64,000 nucleotides of DNA, from contig OX438758.1 of NCBI GenBank assembly GCA_949316235.1, positions 16,751,194 to 16,815,193 on the forward strand. Direction: 5' to 3'. This document shows, piece after piece, positions 1 to 10,679 of the stretch. The position numbers and the translations under genes were made by a program. How positions within the stretch are numbered: the stretch's first letter is position 1; every line of letters starts with the position of its first letter. The notes under the pieces were generated by a model. The model was not told where the DNA came from, made no database searches, and worked only from the letters and a program-made list of their open reading frames with translations. Source of the stretch: Oegoconia quadripuncta (lineage: Eukaryota; Arthropoda; Insecta; Lepidoptera; Autostichidae).

Positions 1-215
1 CATGTCAGATGACCTGAATATTTTCTCTAAAAAGGCAGCAGGAAGATGTAATGCACTCTCTTGATGCCTCCGATTCACCTTTCAACATAGTGAAGCTCAA
101 ACTGATAGGGTCATCTTATCTCTACTTGCACGAAGGTGGGTTTGAGTTGATTCAATTCATTTCGTTCCGAAAGTTTGAGAGATTATTTAAGTCGAGGTAG
201 AATAAACCACTCATT
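1..215. other. Window edge without recognisable gene
   Basis: I see no coding similarity, splice pattern or repeat in this short AT-rich stretch up to the MITE at 216. Confidence 0.4.
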
Positions 216-355
216 GGTGTCGATTCGGATGTACACCGACTAAACTAAAACTAGTTTTAAAGTAGTACTGTCTCTTTCTCCCTGGAACAGTACGATGCGA
301 CGGCACCACTCTAAAACTGGTTTTAGTTTCGTTGGTGTACATCCGAATCGACACC
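216..355. repeat. Foldback MITE, about 140 bp
   Basis: The outer 20 bases, starting ggtgtcgattcggatgtaca, recur inverted at the right end, and the similarity continues through a ctaaaact/agttttag inner part, giving arms of about 45 bp with a roughly 45-bp centre. The trinucleotide att flanks both sides and could be a target duplication. No coding capacity. It has the shape of a non-autonomous DNA transposon; the family is not identified. Confidence 0.7.
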
Positions 356-1370
356 ATTGTTGCTTGATACAACACTACAGAACTAAATAGTCATGAGTTG
401 GCCACGAAAGGTTTAAATCGATACAAGAAATTAAATGGAAAAAAAAGAATTGTTTAGTGCACAAACATCCTAATCAACGTATATCTACATTCAAAGGTGT
501 CATTTGATAGCGCCATCTACTTGTACACCTTGCAACTAAAATTGTTACATGTACTTATTTAAACTAGATGGCGTTTACACGAAAAATATCACTTTTGAAT
601 TACAATAAATATTGCCGAAATTAATTACGTTATTATGTGTAAACGATGTAAAAAACATCCATAGTTGTAAATTGTATTAACACTATTATGTAAAGTTAAT
701 GGAAAGTTAAAAAATTTATTTAAAAAAACTTTGCTTCTAAAACGGCATACACGTTGCCATCTATTGAAATTATTTCTGAACTATTTTTACTTTGTTAGGG
801 GCTGACCCTCTATTCGGGTAGTGTTATTCCTCTATGGTTGAGATGTTTTCTAAAGACACTGTAAGGAATGATGTAATGTTATACTATTATTTTAGGACTT
901 TCTTTTAAATAAATTTTACTAATCGAATATTTCTTGTTTCATTATGGGTGGAATGAACGAAGTACCATGCACCACACCGCTGCCAAAGGAAAAAGTCCAA
1001 GTTTATGAAAAATGGCAACTTATGTAATTCTGTCTGTAACGGAGAAAATCAAATTGAATTGATGAACACGTGTACCCTAGTGTAGGGACAAAGGATTGTG
1101 CTAACGTTGCGCTTTGTATGGACGGGGCGCGCGGGCGCCGGCAGTCGGCTGACGGTCGCCTCACTGTAACTACACGTACTTAATAATGTGAAGTTTTTGT
1201 ATTTCAATTTGCGATTATATCCCAATTTCTGCGGCGGTAAAGGTCGTTTCATTTCCCAACTAGAACTCACCCCCAGTGGAGACACCAGTACCCCACAGTG
1301 GTGACCACCGACAATTTGAACATTGTGACATTTTTATACACGGAGTGAACAGTGACTATTATAGTACAAA
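356..1370. other. Gene-free stretch
   Basis: AT-rich with many stops in all frames. Small motifs of the gatagcgccatcta/tagatggcg kind occur in opposite orientations near 508-570, a pattern common in lepidopteran short repeats. A GC-rich island near 1120-1160 lies about 200 bp before the Gypsy gag start. I see no LTR boundary that would link this stretch to that element. Confidence 0.4.
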
Positions 1371-1937
1371 GTGTTACGGACTATGAACCCAGTTATGGCG
1401 AACCCTAACCCTGTCGTTCAGCAATCAGTACCACAACAACCAGACGTTATGGCCATATCATTATCATCACGGATACCGGATTTTTGGATCGACCAACCTA
1501 GAGTGTGGTTCATTAGGACCGAAGCCACCTTAGCACCGCAGAAGTTGGGAGACGACGCGAAGATGGATATAGTTGTCTCGAAATTGTCCAGAGATGTGAT
1601 TGCTCAGCTCACAGATTTTTTGGCTAAGCCACCGGAACAAGGCAAATATCAGGCCTTAAAGACCAAACTATTAATCATGTTCGAGGACTCACCAAATAGA
1701 AAAATCGAGAAGCTTATAAGGGAAATGGAGTTAGGCGACCAAAAGCCATCTCAACTTTTACATCGCATGAAGGACCTAGCAACAGATAAGATCCCAGACG
1801 AGACCCTTGGTATACTGTGGCAAGGTCATCTTCCACCGACTGTTCGCGGAGTGTTGGCAGTATCTGACGCGACAGATCTCGATAAACTACACCTAGATTC
1901 CAATCAATCAATCAAAATATTTTATTTCATAGGATAA
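1371..1937 (+). pseudogene. Gypsy-type (Metaviridae) gag fragment
   Basis: The predicted 188 residues resemble the N-terminal half of gag from insect Gypsy retrotransposons: a proline/glutamine-rich leader, then the motif IPDFWIDQPRVWFI (about residues 34-47) and a helical capsid-like region ending near DATDLDKLHLDS (about 167-178). Gag packages the element RNA in virus-like particles. The start at 1371 or the Met two codons on at 1383 would both fit. The protein stops short because a LINE 3' tail in opposite orientation abuts it at about 1914, and no zinc knuckle, protease or polymerase follows. A Gypsy 3' end lies at 22512-23588, but I cannot show that the two belong to one family. Confidence 0.75.
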
Positions 1938-2050
1938 AATTATCACTTGAAAACGTCACTATTAATATTACATTATAGTTTAAATTTACTGCTCATTCAC
2001 AAAGCTGACTCCCCAGAGAAGAACGAGCAAGAAACTCTAGGGTTGCTCTT
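1914..2050 (-). repeat. LINE 3' tail, first copy
   Basis: This stretch matches 18670-18815 closely, including ccccagagaagaacgagcaa. In reverse orientation it reads like the 3' untranslated end of a lepidopteran CR1/Jockey-type LINE finishing in an A/T-rich tail. It truncates the Gypsy gag just upstream. Confidence 0.65.
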
Positions 2051-2720
2051 TTAAACGGATTATAGGTTGCGATTTGATAATTATATGAATAATAAGACAG
2101 CTATGTCCATGCTTGCTTATCATTCAAATGGTCAGTGATTTTATAATACTTTTATAATTCCGTATTTTACCTTTTATCTGTATCCTACATTACAAGCCAA
2201 AGTATCAGAAAGAGTATGGCTACACTAAAGTGTTTCAATTGCAAAATTCATTAAAAATGTATCTGACAACCATTCATCACATGACGACCTTCATGAAATG
2301 AGGTTTGATATATTATGAGATATATTGAATATTTTAATAAAACACAAGAAGGTAAAGTTGTAAGTATTGATTGTGCTTGAAATACTACCTTTATATTTGA
2401 AAATATATTATCAAATTCTAGAATTTGGAAGATGGGACAAATGGAGACTAGTCTCCAACATTATAATACAACACGACAACAATATAGGGATTTAACAAAA
2501 AACTTTTCGCACAATGGCAATTTGTCCTACTTGAACATTTCTACCAGTATCACGTCAATTTCTTTAGAAACGACCGGATAGGCCCATATCAGATTAGTTC
2601 TAAATACGAAGACGAGTAAAAGGCAAAAGGAGAGAATTCATTATTTATTAGTAGGTTAGGTGACGGAACACGAATACTTGACTGTTAAAAAAGAAAACGC
2701 TTAGAAAAAGTTAAATTCTC
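2051..2720. other. Gene-free AT-rich stretch
   Basis: Stops in every frame. It may hold the degraded 3' untranslated part of the minus-strand LINE that follows. Nothing else is recognisable. Confidence 0.35.
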
Positions 2721-2725
2721 AATAT

Positions 2726-3110
2726 TTATAGTTTAATGTCGTTTTCTTGACAGAACATGGAGAGTACCCTGAAAATGTTTGGATCACTAAATGCTAAGAG
2801 GGCTGGCATATGTGTGGGAAATGGAACCTTAAGAATGCTCAGGCAAAAGAATAGAGGGGAGTGATCGTACAGGGGGCAAGCAAGGAAGATATGATTTAAG
2901 TCACCGTCATCTAGTCCGCATTCACATAATGAGGAGTCCCGAATCCGAATCTTGGCAAGGTGAACTGGGGTGCAACTGTGACCGAGTCTCATCCTGATAA
3001 GAGAGGAGGTCATACCCTTACTCAGCCTCATCTTAGCAAACCATGGTTTACAGGGAATATTGGGCTGGATACTGGCAAAACCACCCCCCTCCCAGAACTA
3101 CTAAATTTTT
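2726..3110 (-). pseudogene. Jockey-type LINE ORF2, C-terminal fragment
   Basis: On the minus strand the reading frame shows the conserved tail that follows the reverse transcriptase in Jockey/R1-type LINEs: RMRLGHSCTP, then a zinc-binding CECG...LNHIFLACP signature. The similarity can be followed upstream to about 3110 (IPCKPWFAK). Polymerase and endonuclease parts are absent, as expected for a 5'-truncated copy. The frame ends at 2726. Confidence 0.75.
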
Positions 3111-3600
3111 CGCACTTTTCTAAATAATTATTGTCAAACTACCTACAGCGAAGGTTTTTTTGTCATCTCAAAAGGACAGGCACATGATATGACTATACAT
3201 CCGTGTGTCTGATTAGGGACATTTTGATTTTTTGCGATGGTTTCAGGAATACTATGCTGCCTACAGTGACAGATGCGACAAAAACCGTTTCAATTCTTAT
3301 TGAATGAATGGAATTACTACATCACTATTACCGATTCAGTGTTGCCCCATGAGAATATGATACTATTTTTTTTTTCAATATCAACTCACGTTTATCGTCG
3401 CCGAGATAGCTATGTCGCTGACGATAATTTTCTCGATCTGTCAAGTTGTTCTACAAAAATTAACAAAATTTTACACACGAGAAACTTTTGTGCTAGGTGT
3501 GCAGGAAACGCTGGGAAACCTGTTACAATATACCTATGATGTTGCCCAAATATTTGGAAAAGCGTTTCCACTGGCATTCACTCCTAATAACATTGTAAGA
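3111..3600. other. No recognisable gene
   Basis: Several short open frames exist here, but none has a composition or motif I recognise. They overlap in different frames and look like chance. Confidence 0.35.
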
Positions 3601-3604
3601 ACGC

Positions 3605-3745
3605 CCAAGGAGTGGATCTTAAAATGAATATGGACAAAACGAAGACTGTGATGAATGCCCGTATTGTAACCACAGCTCTGAAGGTAGGATACACTACCCT
3701 CGAAGTTGTCGACGAGTAAGTATGCCTGGGAGAAACGCCAAGAAT
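3605..3745 (+). pseudogene. RTE-type reverse transcriptase scrap
   Basis: About 45 codons read like the segment after the catalytic site in RTE/BovB LINE reverse transcriptases: LKMNMDKTKTVMN followed by LEVVDE and, after a stop, a CLGE motif. The usual tyrosine of the EYxYLG motif has become a stop codon. Only a scrap remains. Confidence 0.55.
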
Positions 3746-3877
3746 CCAGAAATTGTTTGTAAAGTCTAAGTTTATGGTGCTTTTACAACAGAAGGGGAGA
3801 AGCTTTTCTGTCATTGCCAATCACTTGCATTTTGACTGTCTTTGTTGGTTTTAAAATTTCTTCTAACTTATTTGAGA

Positions 3878-4936
3878 ATGCCTGGCAATCGTCGAGTGAC
3901 TGAGGTGCAGCTGGAGGTGTTGCTGGGATGGGTGGAGTCTCATCCACTGCAAGCCAGAGGTACCCAATTGGGTGGTTCACAGGGGAAGCAGCTATCCCAC
4001 AACTTGTGGGATGAGTTAGCTTCCAACTTGAATGCAGTAAGTGACGGCGTCACCAAAATTGCCAAGGAGTGGAGACAAGTGAGTGATGCTTTACTACGAT
4101 GTGATAGAAGTGCTTTTTATTTATTTTTGTGCTATATTTGTTTAGTTACATGGATGATAATTACTAACTATAAAACCTTCGGCACACAAGGGATTTGATT
4201 TGGAGGTTTACCCTCCTAAAAGTGATTGCTCATGCCATGTATATAACCTCTCAGATAGGTTAACATTTGTGACCTCAAATAGTCACTGACATAGGATCAC
4301 TGACAGTGGCGTGCACAGCGTTTTGTCGCAGGGTAGGTAGAATGATACAATTCGCTATTAAATGAGAAACAATATACCTAACGACAAAATGATAACTTAC
4401 TCTTATATCTGTCTTGTAACTTTTTAGAATATTTAAAAAATAATTAGACCAAACACAAGTGCAGTGATATACACGCATCAGCTTAATGCTGCTAGTGTAT
4501 TATTAATAATAATATCAATATGAATCCGCTGTCTTAATAATGAATTCCCTGAGGACTAAGAGTGAATACCTCTCAAGCCTATAATTTCATTGGCTCGCTT
4601 ATCATTCCCACTGATACAACAATACCAGCATCTTGCTTCTGCTTGGTGGCAGAAATAGACCCACAGAACAATTCGTTGTGGTGTGCCGAAAGTTAAATTA
4701 ATTATTGTTCATCTTGTGTATGTGCTATGGTGAGGGTAATTGCTTAACTAACATTTTTCTTATGTATTGCGCTTTAGTACTGGAGTGATCTAAAATGTAA
4801 GGTCACGAAGAAAGGATCAGCAATGCGGACAGCATGGCAAGGGCACGATGGTGGTCCATTGTGGAGCGATGTTTTGACCCCCCAAAGAAGAACGTATTTT
4901 AAGTCTCTTGGGGATCTAAAATGTTATTGGGCATGA
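3878..4936 (+). CDS. Myb/SANT-like DNA-binding protein, two exons
   Basis: Exon 1 (3878-4078) and exon 2 (4778-4936) join in phase at a GT donor and a tttag acceptor. The predicted 119-residue protein starts MPGNRRVTEVQ and contains a Myb/SANT-like trihelix domain of the Msantd type: W29, a central WDELASNLN, WRQ at the exon end and YWSDLKCK at the start of exon 2, followed by the usual GGP motif. Such domains bind DNA. They occur in the second protein of PIF/Harbinger transposons, which partners the HARBI1 nuclease, and in many domesticated insect genes. The upstream Met at 3842 is less likely because its extra 12 residues look like intron or leader. The protein ends abruptly after GGP, so the C-terminal part is probably lost. 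Transcription is not shown. Confidence 0.6.
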
Positions 4937-5600
4937 TTCCGTCCGTATTGATGTAAGTTTGTTGTTTTTTTTTAATCATTGGAATCTGCTAGTTTACATG
5001 ATTCTGGGAAGATATCCTATGGAAGGTAAGGTACAGTCGGTAACACAATTAAGGTAGCACAATCGAAAATAATTGAATGACAAATGTTCATTTTTATGAA
5101 TTATTTCATCCAGTTTTTGGTAGTCCAGTTCAAGTAAATGACAAGAATTGTATTGCTAGTTTAATATATTTTTGAGAGTATTCACTTTCTACTATAAAAT
5201 ACATATGGCTGTTCATGCAATGACGTCTCTGTGTGTGACCATCGGACGTAAACAAAATAACAAGAGGTTGTTATTTTCAACCGACATCCATAAAATTCAT
5301 CACTTATTCACATCATTGGAATTGGAAAATATTCATAGAATATTACCCTCTTATTCATATAATAAAAGGGTTAGTCTGTTAGGGTTTCTAAACCGATTAC
5401 AAAATTTCATGTGTATTGCTTGTCCAGTTGTTTTTCCGAATATATTTATGGCAAATACTATTAATTGTCTTAAATATGTTGTTAGCTTTGTCCAAAATGT
5501 TACATATTCGCATTTTAATATCGACATGTTTTTATTTATTTTTCTACTATTTTAAGGTCACCACCACCAAGCATTGTGAAAATTGCTTTTACACGGACTC
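4937..5600. other. No recognisable gene
   Basis: The 127-codon open frame at 5172-5555 is hydrophobic and low in complexity, and I recognise nothing in it. Probably chance in AT-rich DNA. Confidence 0.3.
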
Positions 5601-5611
5601 CAAAAAGGTTT

Positions 5612-5690
5612 ATGGTAGTTTTTTTTTTTATGCACTACGGGTTCGTACTTGACCTCAATCACACCTGATGTTAAGTTAAGTTAAGAAGAT
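5612..5690 (-). repeat. LINE 3' tail (poly-T side at left)
   Basis: A run of T followed by atgcactacgggttcgtact and ctcaatcacacctgatgtt is the reverse complement of 58492-58550, where the same sequence ends in poly-A. It is therefore the 3' end of a LINE family with at least two copies in the window, here on the minus strand. Confidence 0.65.
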
Positions 5691-5762
5691 GAGGAACCCG
5701 GAAACCCCAACACATTTGGGGGACTGGCTATCTTATCTCTGACAACTGTAGTCGAAGAAAAC

Positions 5763-6325
5763 ATGAAGCCAATTTATGCAATCAAGCTGAAGCTTTGGGC
5801 AGACGTCCCACCGAGTGACGACAGTGATACTGAAGAAAACGAGCCTCCGTCATTTTCATCTCGAGGCATCTTCAAAAGAAAACCGCTAAAAACTATAAAT
5901 ATTCCAGATTTTAGTGAAGATTCTGACTCTGGTGATGTCAAATTCCCTATATAACCCATTATGTGATGACGAAAGTGAGGATGATAGAAATTATGTTGTG
6001 TATTATGATGACATTAGTATTGAAGGAAGTGACGGTGAAGACAACGGGACAGACTGCTATTTTGGATCCATCGTCCTCCTCCCGACCAACTAAGAAAAAA
6101 AGAAAGAGGAAGAACGAAAAAACATATTTGGAAAGAATACAGACTTGAGTATGACGAGAATGCAATAGCTTTTTCGGTACTGACACTATAGCAGAAACAC
6201 TAAGAACACTTTAGAAAGCCCCTTTGACTATTTCAAAATATTTTTTTACAGGCGAAATATTACAATATTTTGTGGATCAAACAAATTTATATTGCAACCA
6301 AAAATATCCCGAAAATCATCTTAAT
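5763..6325 (+). pseudogene. piggyBac-like transposase, N-terminal part
   Basis: The region begins with Met and an acidic low-complexity stretch (ADVPPSDDSDTEEN, then another D/E/S-rich block) typical of the piggyBac transposase N-terminus. After stops and shifts it reaches LESPFDYFKIFF and, one frame on, ILQYFVDQTNLYCNQ, which matches the conserved block before the DDE domain. The frame continues after the hAT insertion at 8355, so this was one gene before the hAT arrived. The premature stops near 5953 and 6110 show that it is dead. Confidence 0.7.
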
Positions 6326-8354
6326 TATTAAGATGTCGACCAAAAAACGTAAAGTCGATTCTGAGTGTCGAGTTTTTAAAGAAGAATGGTCATGGAAATA
6401 TTTTTTTCACAGAATTTAAAGGCAAGCCCGTTTGCCTTATTTGTAATGAAACAGTTGCAGTTTTCAAAGATTTTAATTTGTCTCGACACTTCTCACATGC
6501 AAATGTAAAATATTCCTCGATGACAGAAGCAGAGAGGAAATCTTTTGTTGAAAGGCAAAAAGAGAAGTTACGTGGACAGCAGAACATGTTCACGAAGCAA
6601 TCTGATACTCAGAAGGCTGCAACACTGGCAGGTTATGTTGTAGCTTACAAAATTGCTAAAAGTAACATTATCGGATGGTGAATTTGTAAAAGATTGCATG
6701 GTGGCTGTAAGCAATATTATTTGTCCAGAAAAAAGTAAAGAGTTTCAATCCTTAGCTTTATCACGGAGAACGATAACTGATCGAATTGACGCCATCGCTG
6801 AACAATTATCGTCACAATTGGAAAAGAATTGTAACGAATTCGAATACTTTTCTCTAACCATGGATGAAAGCACAGACGTGAGCGATACTGCCCAATTGCT
6901 GATTTTTATTAGAGGAATTGATTCAGAGTTCAACATAACTGAAGAATTAGCATGCTTACAATCCTTTAAAGGAAAAACCACTGGGAAAATTATTTACGAT
7001 TCTTGTTTTGAGGGTATTTCGAAATTTAACTTGCCTATGGACAACTTATGTAACATAACCACGGATGGAGCACCCAATATGGTGGGTAGCAATTTGGGGT
7101 TTATAGATATATTTTGCAAAGAAAACCCTATAAAATGTAAAAAATAATGTATTATTTCTGCATTGTTTAATACACCAGGATGTGTTGTGTAAAGCAGCTA
7201 TTGACATACAACCCGTTTTAAATGTGGTTGTTAAAGTTATCAACACAATACGTTCAAGGGGTTTGATGCATCGACAATTCAAAGAATTCCTAAAATCTAC
7301 CGAATGCGAGTTCTCTGATCTCCTCTACCACACTAAAGTAAGATGGTTAAGCTGTGGTAATGCTTTTGAGAGAGTATGGAACTTAAGAAAGGAGATTCAA
7401 GACTTTCTGACGGTGCAAGGCAAATGGGCCGACTTCAAGATCATGACTGACGAAAACTGGCTCGCTGATTTCGCATTTTACTCAGATTTGCTGTCACACT
7501 TAAATAAATTAAATACGAAACTTCAAGGCAAAAATCAGTTCTTAGATGAGCTTTGGGGACATTTAAAAGCCTTCAAATTGCAGCTTAAATTGTTTTGCAG
7601 TTGTGTAGAAAAAAATTAACTTACCCATTTTCCCAAACTGAGCAGTATATCACCTGTCTCAGATGACAACTTACATAGGTTCACTCAACAACTGACGAAA
7701 CTGCACGAGGAATTTGAGAAGAGATTTCAATATTTTAAGGAAATTGAGCCGTCATTAAATATTTTTTCGATGCCTTTTAATGTCAACATCGATGAAACAC
7801 CCGCTAGCCTCCAACTTGAATTAATTGAGATGCAATGCAATACCCATTTGAAGCAATTGTTTCTGAACACCAGCAAATTGGAATTTTATAAGTCCTTATC
7901 TAGGACACAATACCCAAATATAGTTGCCCACGCCCAGAAAATAATGGCTATGTTTGGTACAAGCTATTTGTGCGAACAAACGTTTTCAATAATGAAACTA
8001 AGAAAAAATTGTCTTCGTAACAGGTTTTCGGATGACCACCTTTTTTCATTATTAAAAATTTCAGCATCACAAATGGAGCCGGCTTATGATGAAGTCATGC
8101 AGAATCAAAAACAGTTCCACGTGTCACATGTCCCCACAAAGACCAGCGCTCCTCAATCTTCTACTTCGCAGCTAACTTAATTTCAATTAATTGCAATTAA
8201 AAATGTTATCTTTTAATATTGCACAATAAATTAGTGTTTCAGAAAAATTATAGCAATATTTTATTTTAGTAAATAATGTAATACTAAAGATTGGCCCGCC
8301 ATATATTTCGTTAGCAAAAATTGGCACGCGAAGAAAAAAGTTTCCCCATCCCTG
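6326..8354 (+). mobile_element. hAT element inserted in the piggyBac gene
   Basis: The right end reads gtttccccatccctg, as expected for a hAT terminal repeat, and is followed by tcttaata. The same octamer with one mismatch (tcttaatt) precedes the element at 6319, matching the 8-bp target duplication of hAT transposons. The left terminal repeat (expected to start cagggatgg) is absent: the transposase start lies only a few bases after the left duplication. The left end has been deleted, or the copy integrated already truncated. Confidence 0.65.
6332..8180 (+). pseudogene. hAT transposase (GTF2IRD2/ZBED-like), frameshifted
   Basis: In order: a lysine-rich start at 6332; a BED-type zinc finger (CLICNE, then SRHFSHANVKY); the catalytic RNase H-like region with LTMDESTDVSDTAQL (6857 on) and ITTDGAPNMVG (7058 on); the insertion domain with VRWLSCGNAFER (7339 on); and the C-terminal dimerisation block LCEQTFSIMKLRKN and RFSDDHL (7970-8040). 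This order matches hAT transposases related to vertebrate GTF2IRD2 and insect ZBED-like proteins. At least four breaks separate the frames: near 6405, 6660, 7147 (just before a histidine-rich LCK motif) and 7617. The protein cannot be made from this copy. Confidence 0.85.
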
Positions 8355-8560
8355 TCTTAATACAACTATTTCCGAATTGAGCCAATTTATTGGCATGTTT
8401 ATTTACATGTCAGTTGTACACTAGCCTTCTACTAGGCACTGCTGGCGCTTGTCAACCAAAACTTACCCGGGCTTTAGACATATGACTTGTAACCGTTTAG
8501 AACGAATAAAACAATCCTTGCATTTCGTGGATAGTAGCACTGTCCCCTTTTCTGCAAAGC
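8355..8560 (+). pseudogene. piggyBac-like transposase, continuation after the hAT insertion
   Basis: The frame that stopped at 6325 resumes at the right copy of the target duplication as TTISELSQFIGMFIYMS, the start of the piggyBac DDE_Tnp_1_7 domain. After a shift, HMTCNRLERIKQSLHFVDS follows, also a conserved block. Similarity ends near 8560. The catalytic part and C-terminus are missing. Confidence 0.7.
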
Positions 8561-8589
8561 CTAAATATTAATATATGCAGAATCTTTCA

Positions 8590-9108
8590 TTCAAATAATA
8601 AACCAAAATATAAATACAGAGAACCTATTGGCAGAATATGTCATACAAAACAATTAGACAACGAGCAATATTCCATCATTTATAAGTTAACGATTTCATG
8701 GATTTTCCACAATGGACAAAAGAGGAATTCATTATATTTGCTCTCGGACCGTGCCACATAAAAATCGCCAGATCTTAGTGTGCGGAGCACCAGCAACCAG
8801 ACGGATATAAAATAGGATCGTACCGATATCCTGAACGCGTTGACATTGGGAATTATAACCAAAATACTGTACTGATTAGAATTAAATGCTGTACATGTTA
8901 GAATATATTGCACATATATTTTATATGATACAAAGAGTAGTGGACGACCGGCGATTTGAGAATGTTTTTGTACATGGAAGCCGTACATTGGTAGGCTGTA
9001 CACACGTGATAAGCATGATATATAATTTAGCTCGGGCAAGATACCAAGATCACCAAGACCAACCGGCTGAATTTTTGGATAGGGTATTAATTGGTGATAT
9101 TATTATGT
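8590..9108 (+). pseudogene. ISL2EU-like transposase, C-terminal fragment (copy D)
   Basis: Degraded tail of the transposase family seen whole at 10680-13807. Recognisable pieces are NLLAEYVIQNN, then FALGPCHIKIARS and CAEH in a second frame, a deletion near 8885, and GSRTLGSCTH-like GSRTLVGCTHVISMI followed by PAEFLDRVLIGD near the end. Stops and shifts are frequent. No terminal repeats are visible around it. It directly follows the piggyBac relic. Confidence 0.75.
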
Positions 9109-9216
9109 AAAATAAATATTTATTCATCTGACGACGTGTTTTTATTTACGCTAGTTATTATTCTATTTCAGAAGCTAGACTACTAAAAGACTAACCGTCT
9201 TATTCATAATTCATCA

Positions 9217-9433
9217 ATTAGATACTTATATTTAATTTTTTACTCTTTTATTCATAAAAATTTACAAACGCTTTATAAGCCTGTTTTAGTTAAAGTATGT
9301 TTTGTCTCTGTCTTGTTAAGGAAATGTTGCAATGAAAGAAAGTGACAAAACATACTTTAACTAAAACAGGCTTATAAAGCGTTTGTAAATTTTTATGAAT
9401 AAAAGAGTAAAAAATTAAATATAAGTATCTAAT
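9217..9433. repeat. Perfect 90-bp inverted repeat with 37-bp loop
   Basis: Left arm 9217-9306 and right arm 9344-9433 are exact reverse complements over all 90 positions as I read them; the bases just outside no longer pair. The arms are AT-rich with no long open frame. A young foldback MITE is the simplest explanation. A hairpin RNA source is an alternative. Confidence 0.85.
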
Positions 9434-9785
9434 GTAAACAAACAATATATGTATTAATAATGTATAAATCATCTTCTTGGTGTAGTGGTTATAACTTCTT
9501 TTTTGTCCAAAAAATTATAAAATAAAATGAAAAAAAATAATACTAAGAAAAAAATATATGTAGCATTTAACATAAGAATATAACTGATTAATTAACACCA
9601 ACTTCATTCGTGTCCGCGTCTGGGTCATTTGCTCATACAAAGTGCCACTTCTCCTTTATTTAATTCACATAATAGTTTATAAAATTAATATTTTTACAAA
9701 ATACTTTCTTTATTAATTAATTTAATTGTCTTTTTAATATATTTATTTTAATATTATATATATTAAATTATACGCTTTGTAATAA
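9434..9785. other. Gene-free stretch before the P relic
   Basis: Extremely AT-rich. The motif tcttggtgtagtggtt near 9475 resembles a tRNA A box and could be the remnant of a tRNA-derived SINE, but no B box follows at a suitable distance. Confidence 0.3.
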
Positions 9786-9814
9786 CAAATACGTTAGATC
9801 ACATCATGGCAGGT

Positions 9815-10056
9815 AATCTTCATAGAAAAAATCCTGGCGTTATGTCTATGGGTCTTTTTTTGTTTTGGTTGTAGTGAATTGTGAAAGTAGGCGAAAGGAT
9901 GTTATTTTACATCACATTCCAAGAAATGAGATAGGACTCCAAAAATGGTTACAGTGTCTTCCTAATAACAATTTATTAGGCCGCAGTGTCGGTGAAGTTC
10001 GTAAATTATTTGTCTGACACAAACATTTTGAGCAGAGATTTGTTTCCAACAAAGTA
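9815..10056 (+). pseudogene. P-element/THAP9-like gene, THAP domain part
   Basis: A degraded THAP zinc finger: CFGCSE near 9868, then VILHHIPRNEIGLQKWL, KHFEQRF and FVSNK (9900-10055). THAP fingers open the P-element transposase and bind the element ends. Stops lie near 9876 and 10015. The region ends where the ISL2EU-like element begins, and the PSLF motif that should close a THAP domain appears on the other side, near 14398. Confidence 0.75.
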
Positions 10057-10262
10057 GAATGCTAAAAAAAAACCCAGCTCCGGGGTAAAAGAGATGTATC
10101 TCAAATTATAAATACTAATAAGTAATAAAATAATAACCGGTTATAATCGTGATCCTTACTGGCAAACATAAAAATTGCCAGTTTTATTATACAGGCGTCG
10201 ATTTATAAAAAAAATGTTTTTTTTTTTTATTACTTTATTAAAAATATGATGTTAATATGCTT
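10057..10262 (+). repeat. Left terminal inverted repeat of copy A element
   Basis: Inverted match to 14149-14371, interrupted by small gaps: the right copy has about nine extra bases after gaatgctaaa, and poly-A/T lengths differ. The innermost matching block is attactttatt...atatgctt. Confidence 0.8.
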
Positions 10263-10479
10263 AATGAAAATATACGCAGCCCCAGAAATCACTGCCTAGT
10301 GTACATAATAAATATATATATATAATGATAAAATCTCCTAACTAAATAAGTAGGTACATATAATATTTTACTCGTAACAGAAGGATATGATGGACACAAA
10401 GGCTTTGGCTCAAGGTCGCTTGCAGGTAGGCGAGCGGAGCGATAACAATAGTAAATGAGCGAACGAAACAGCAATATAG

Positions 10480-10679
10480 GACTCTGCAGTTAGAGAGAGA
10501 CAAAAAGAGTCGCCATTATAATCACTAAGTTCGTAGTACAACTATTCGCAGACCTGCGCTAGCGTTCGTTCTTGACGTTTGTGTTCTGTGCGTTTTATAA
10601 TTGTGCTTTTGTATGTTTGTTGCGACCTGGCGTGTTTTTACCGGACTTCTGTGATATTTCTTTGTATTTGGATGTTGAT
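10480..10679 (+). promoter_or_regulatory. Probable promoter and leader of the copy A transposase
   Basis: About 200 bp between the inner edge of the left repeat region and the start codon is less AT-rich and contains ctataatcactaag-like and gttcgt motifs around 10515-10565. Position alone suggests the promoter; no TATA box or initiator can be defined with confidence. Confidence 0.35.

Noticed and set aside
2726..3031. Host zinc-finger protein
   Set aside because: The CxCG...HxxxxC pattern with LNHIFLACP is the known C-terminal signature of Jockey-type LINEs.
5172..5555. 127-codon open frame
   Set aside because: Hydrophobic, low complexity, no motif and a competing overlapping frame at 5416-5652; most likely chance in AT-rich DNA.
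9470..9500. tRNA gene at tcttggtgtagtggtt
   Set aside because: A-box-like word only, no cloverleaf and no B box.
10311..10330. CRISPR-like or tandem array in AT-repeat stretches (also near 23137)
   Set aside because: Simple (at)n microsatellites; eukaryotic context; no spacer structure.
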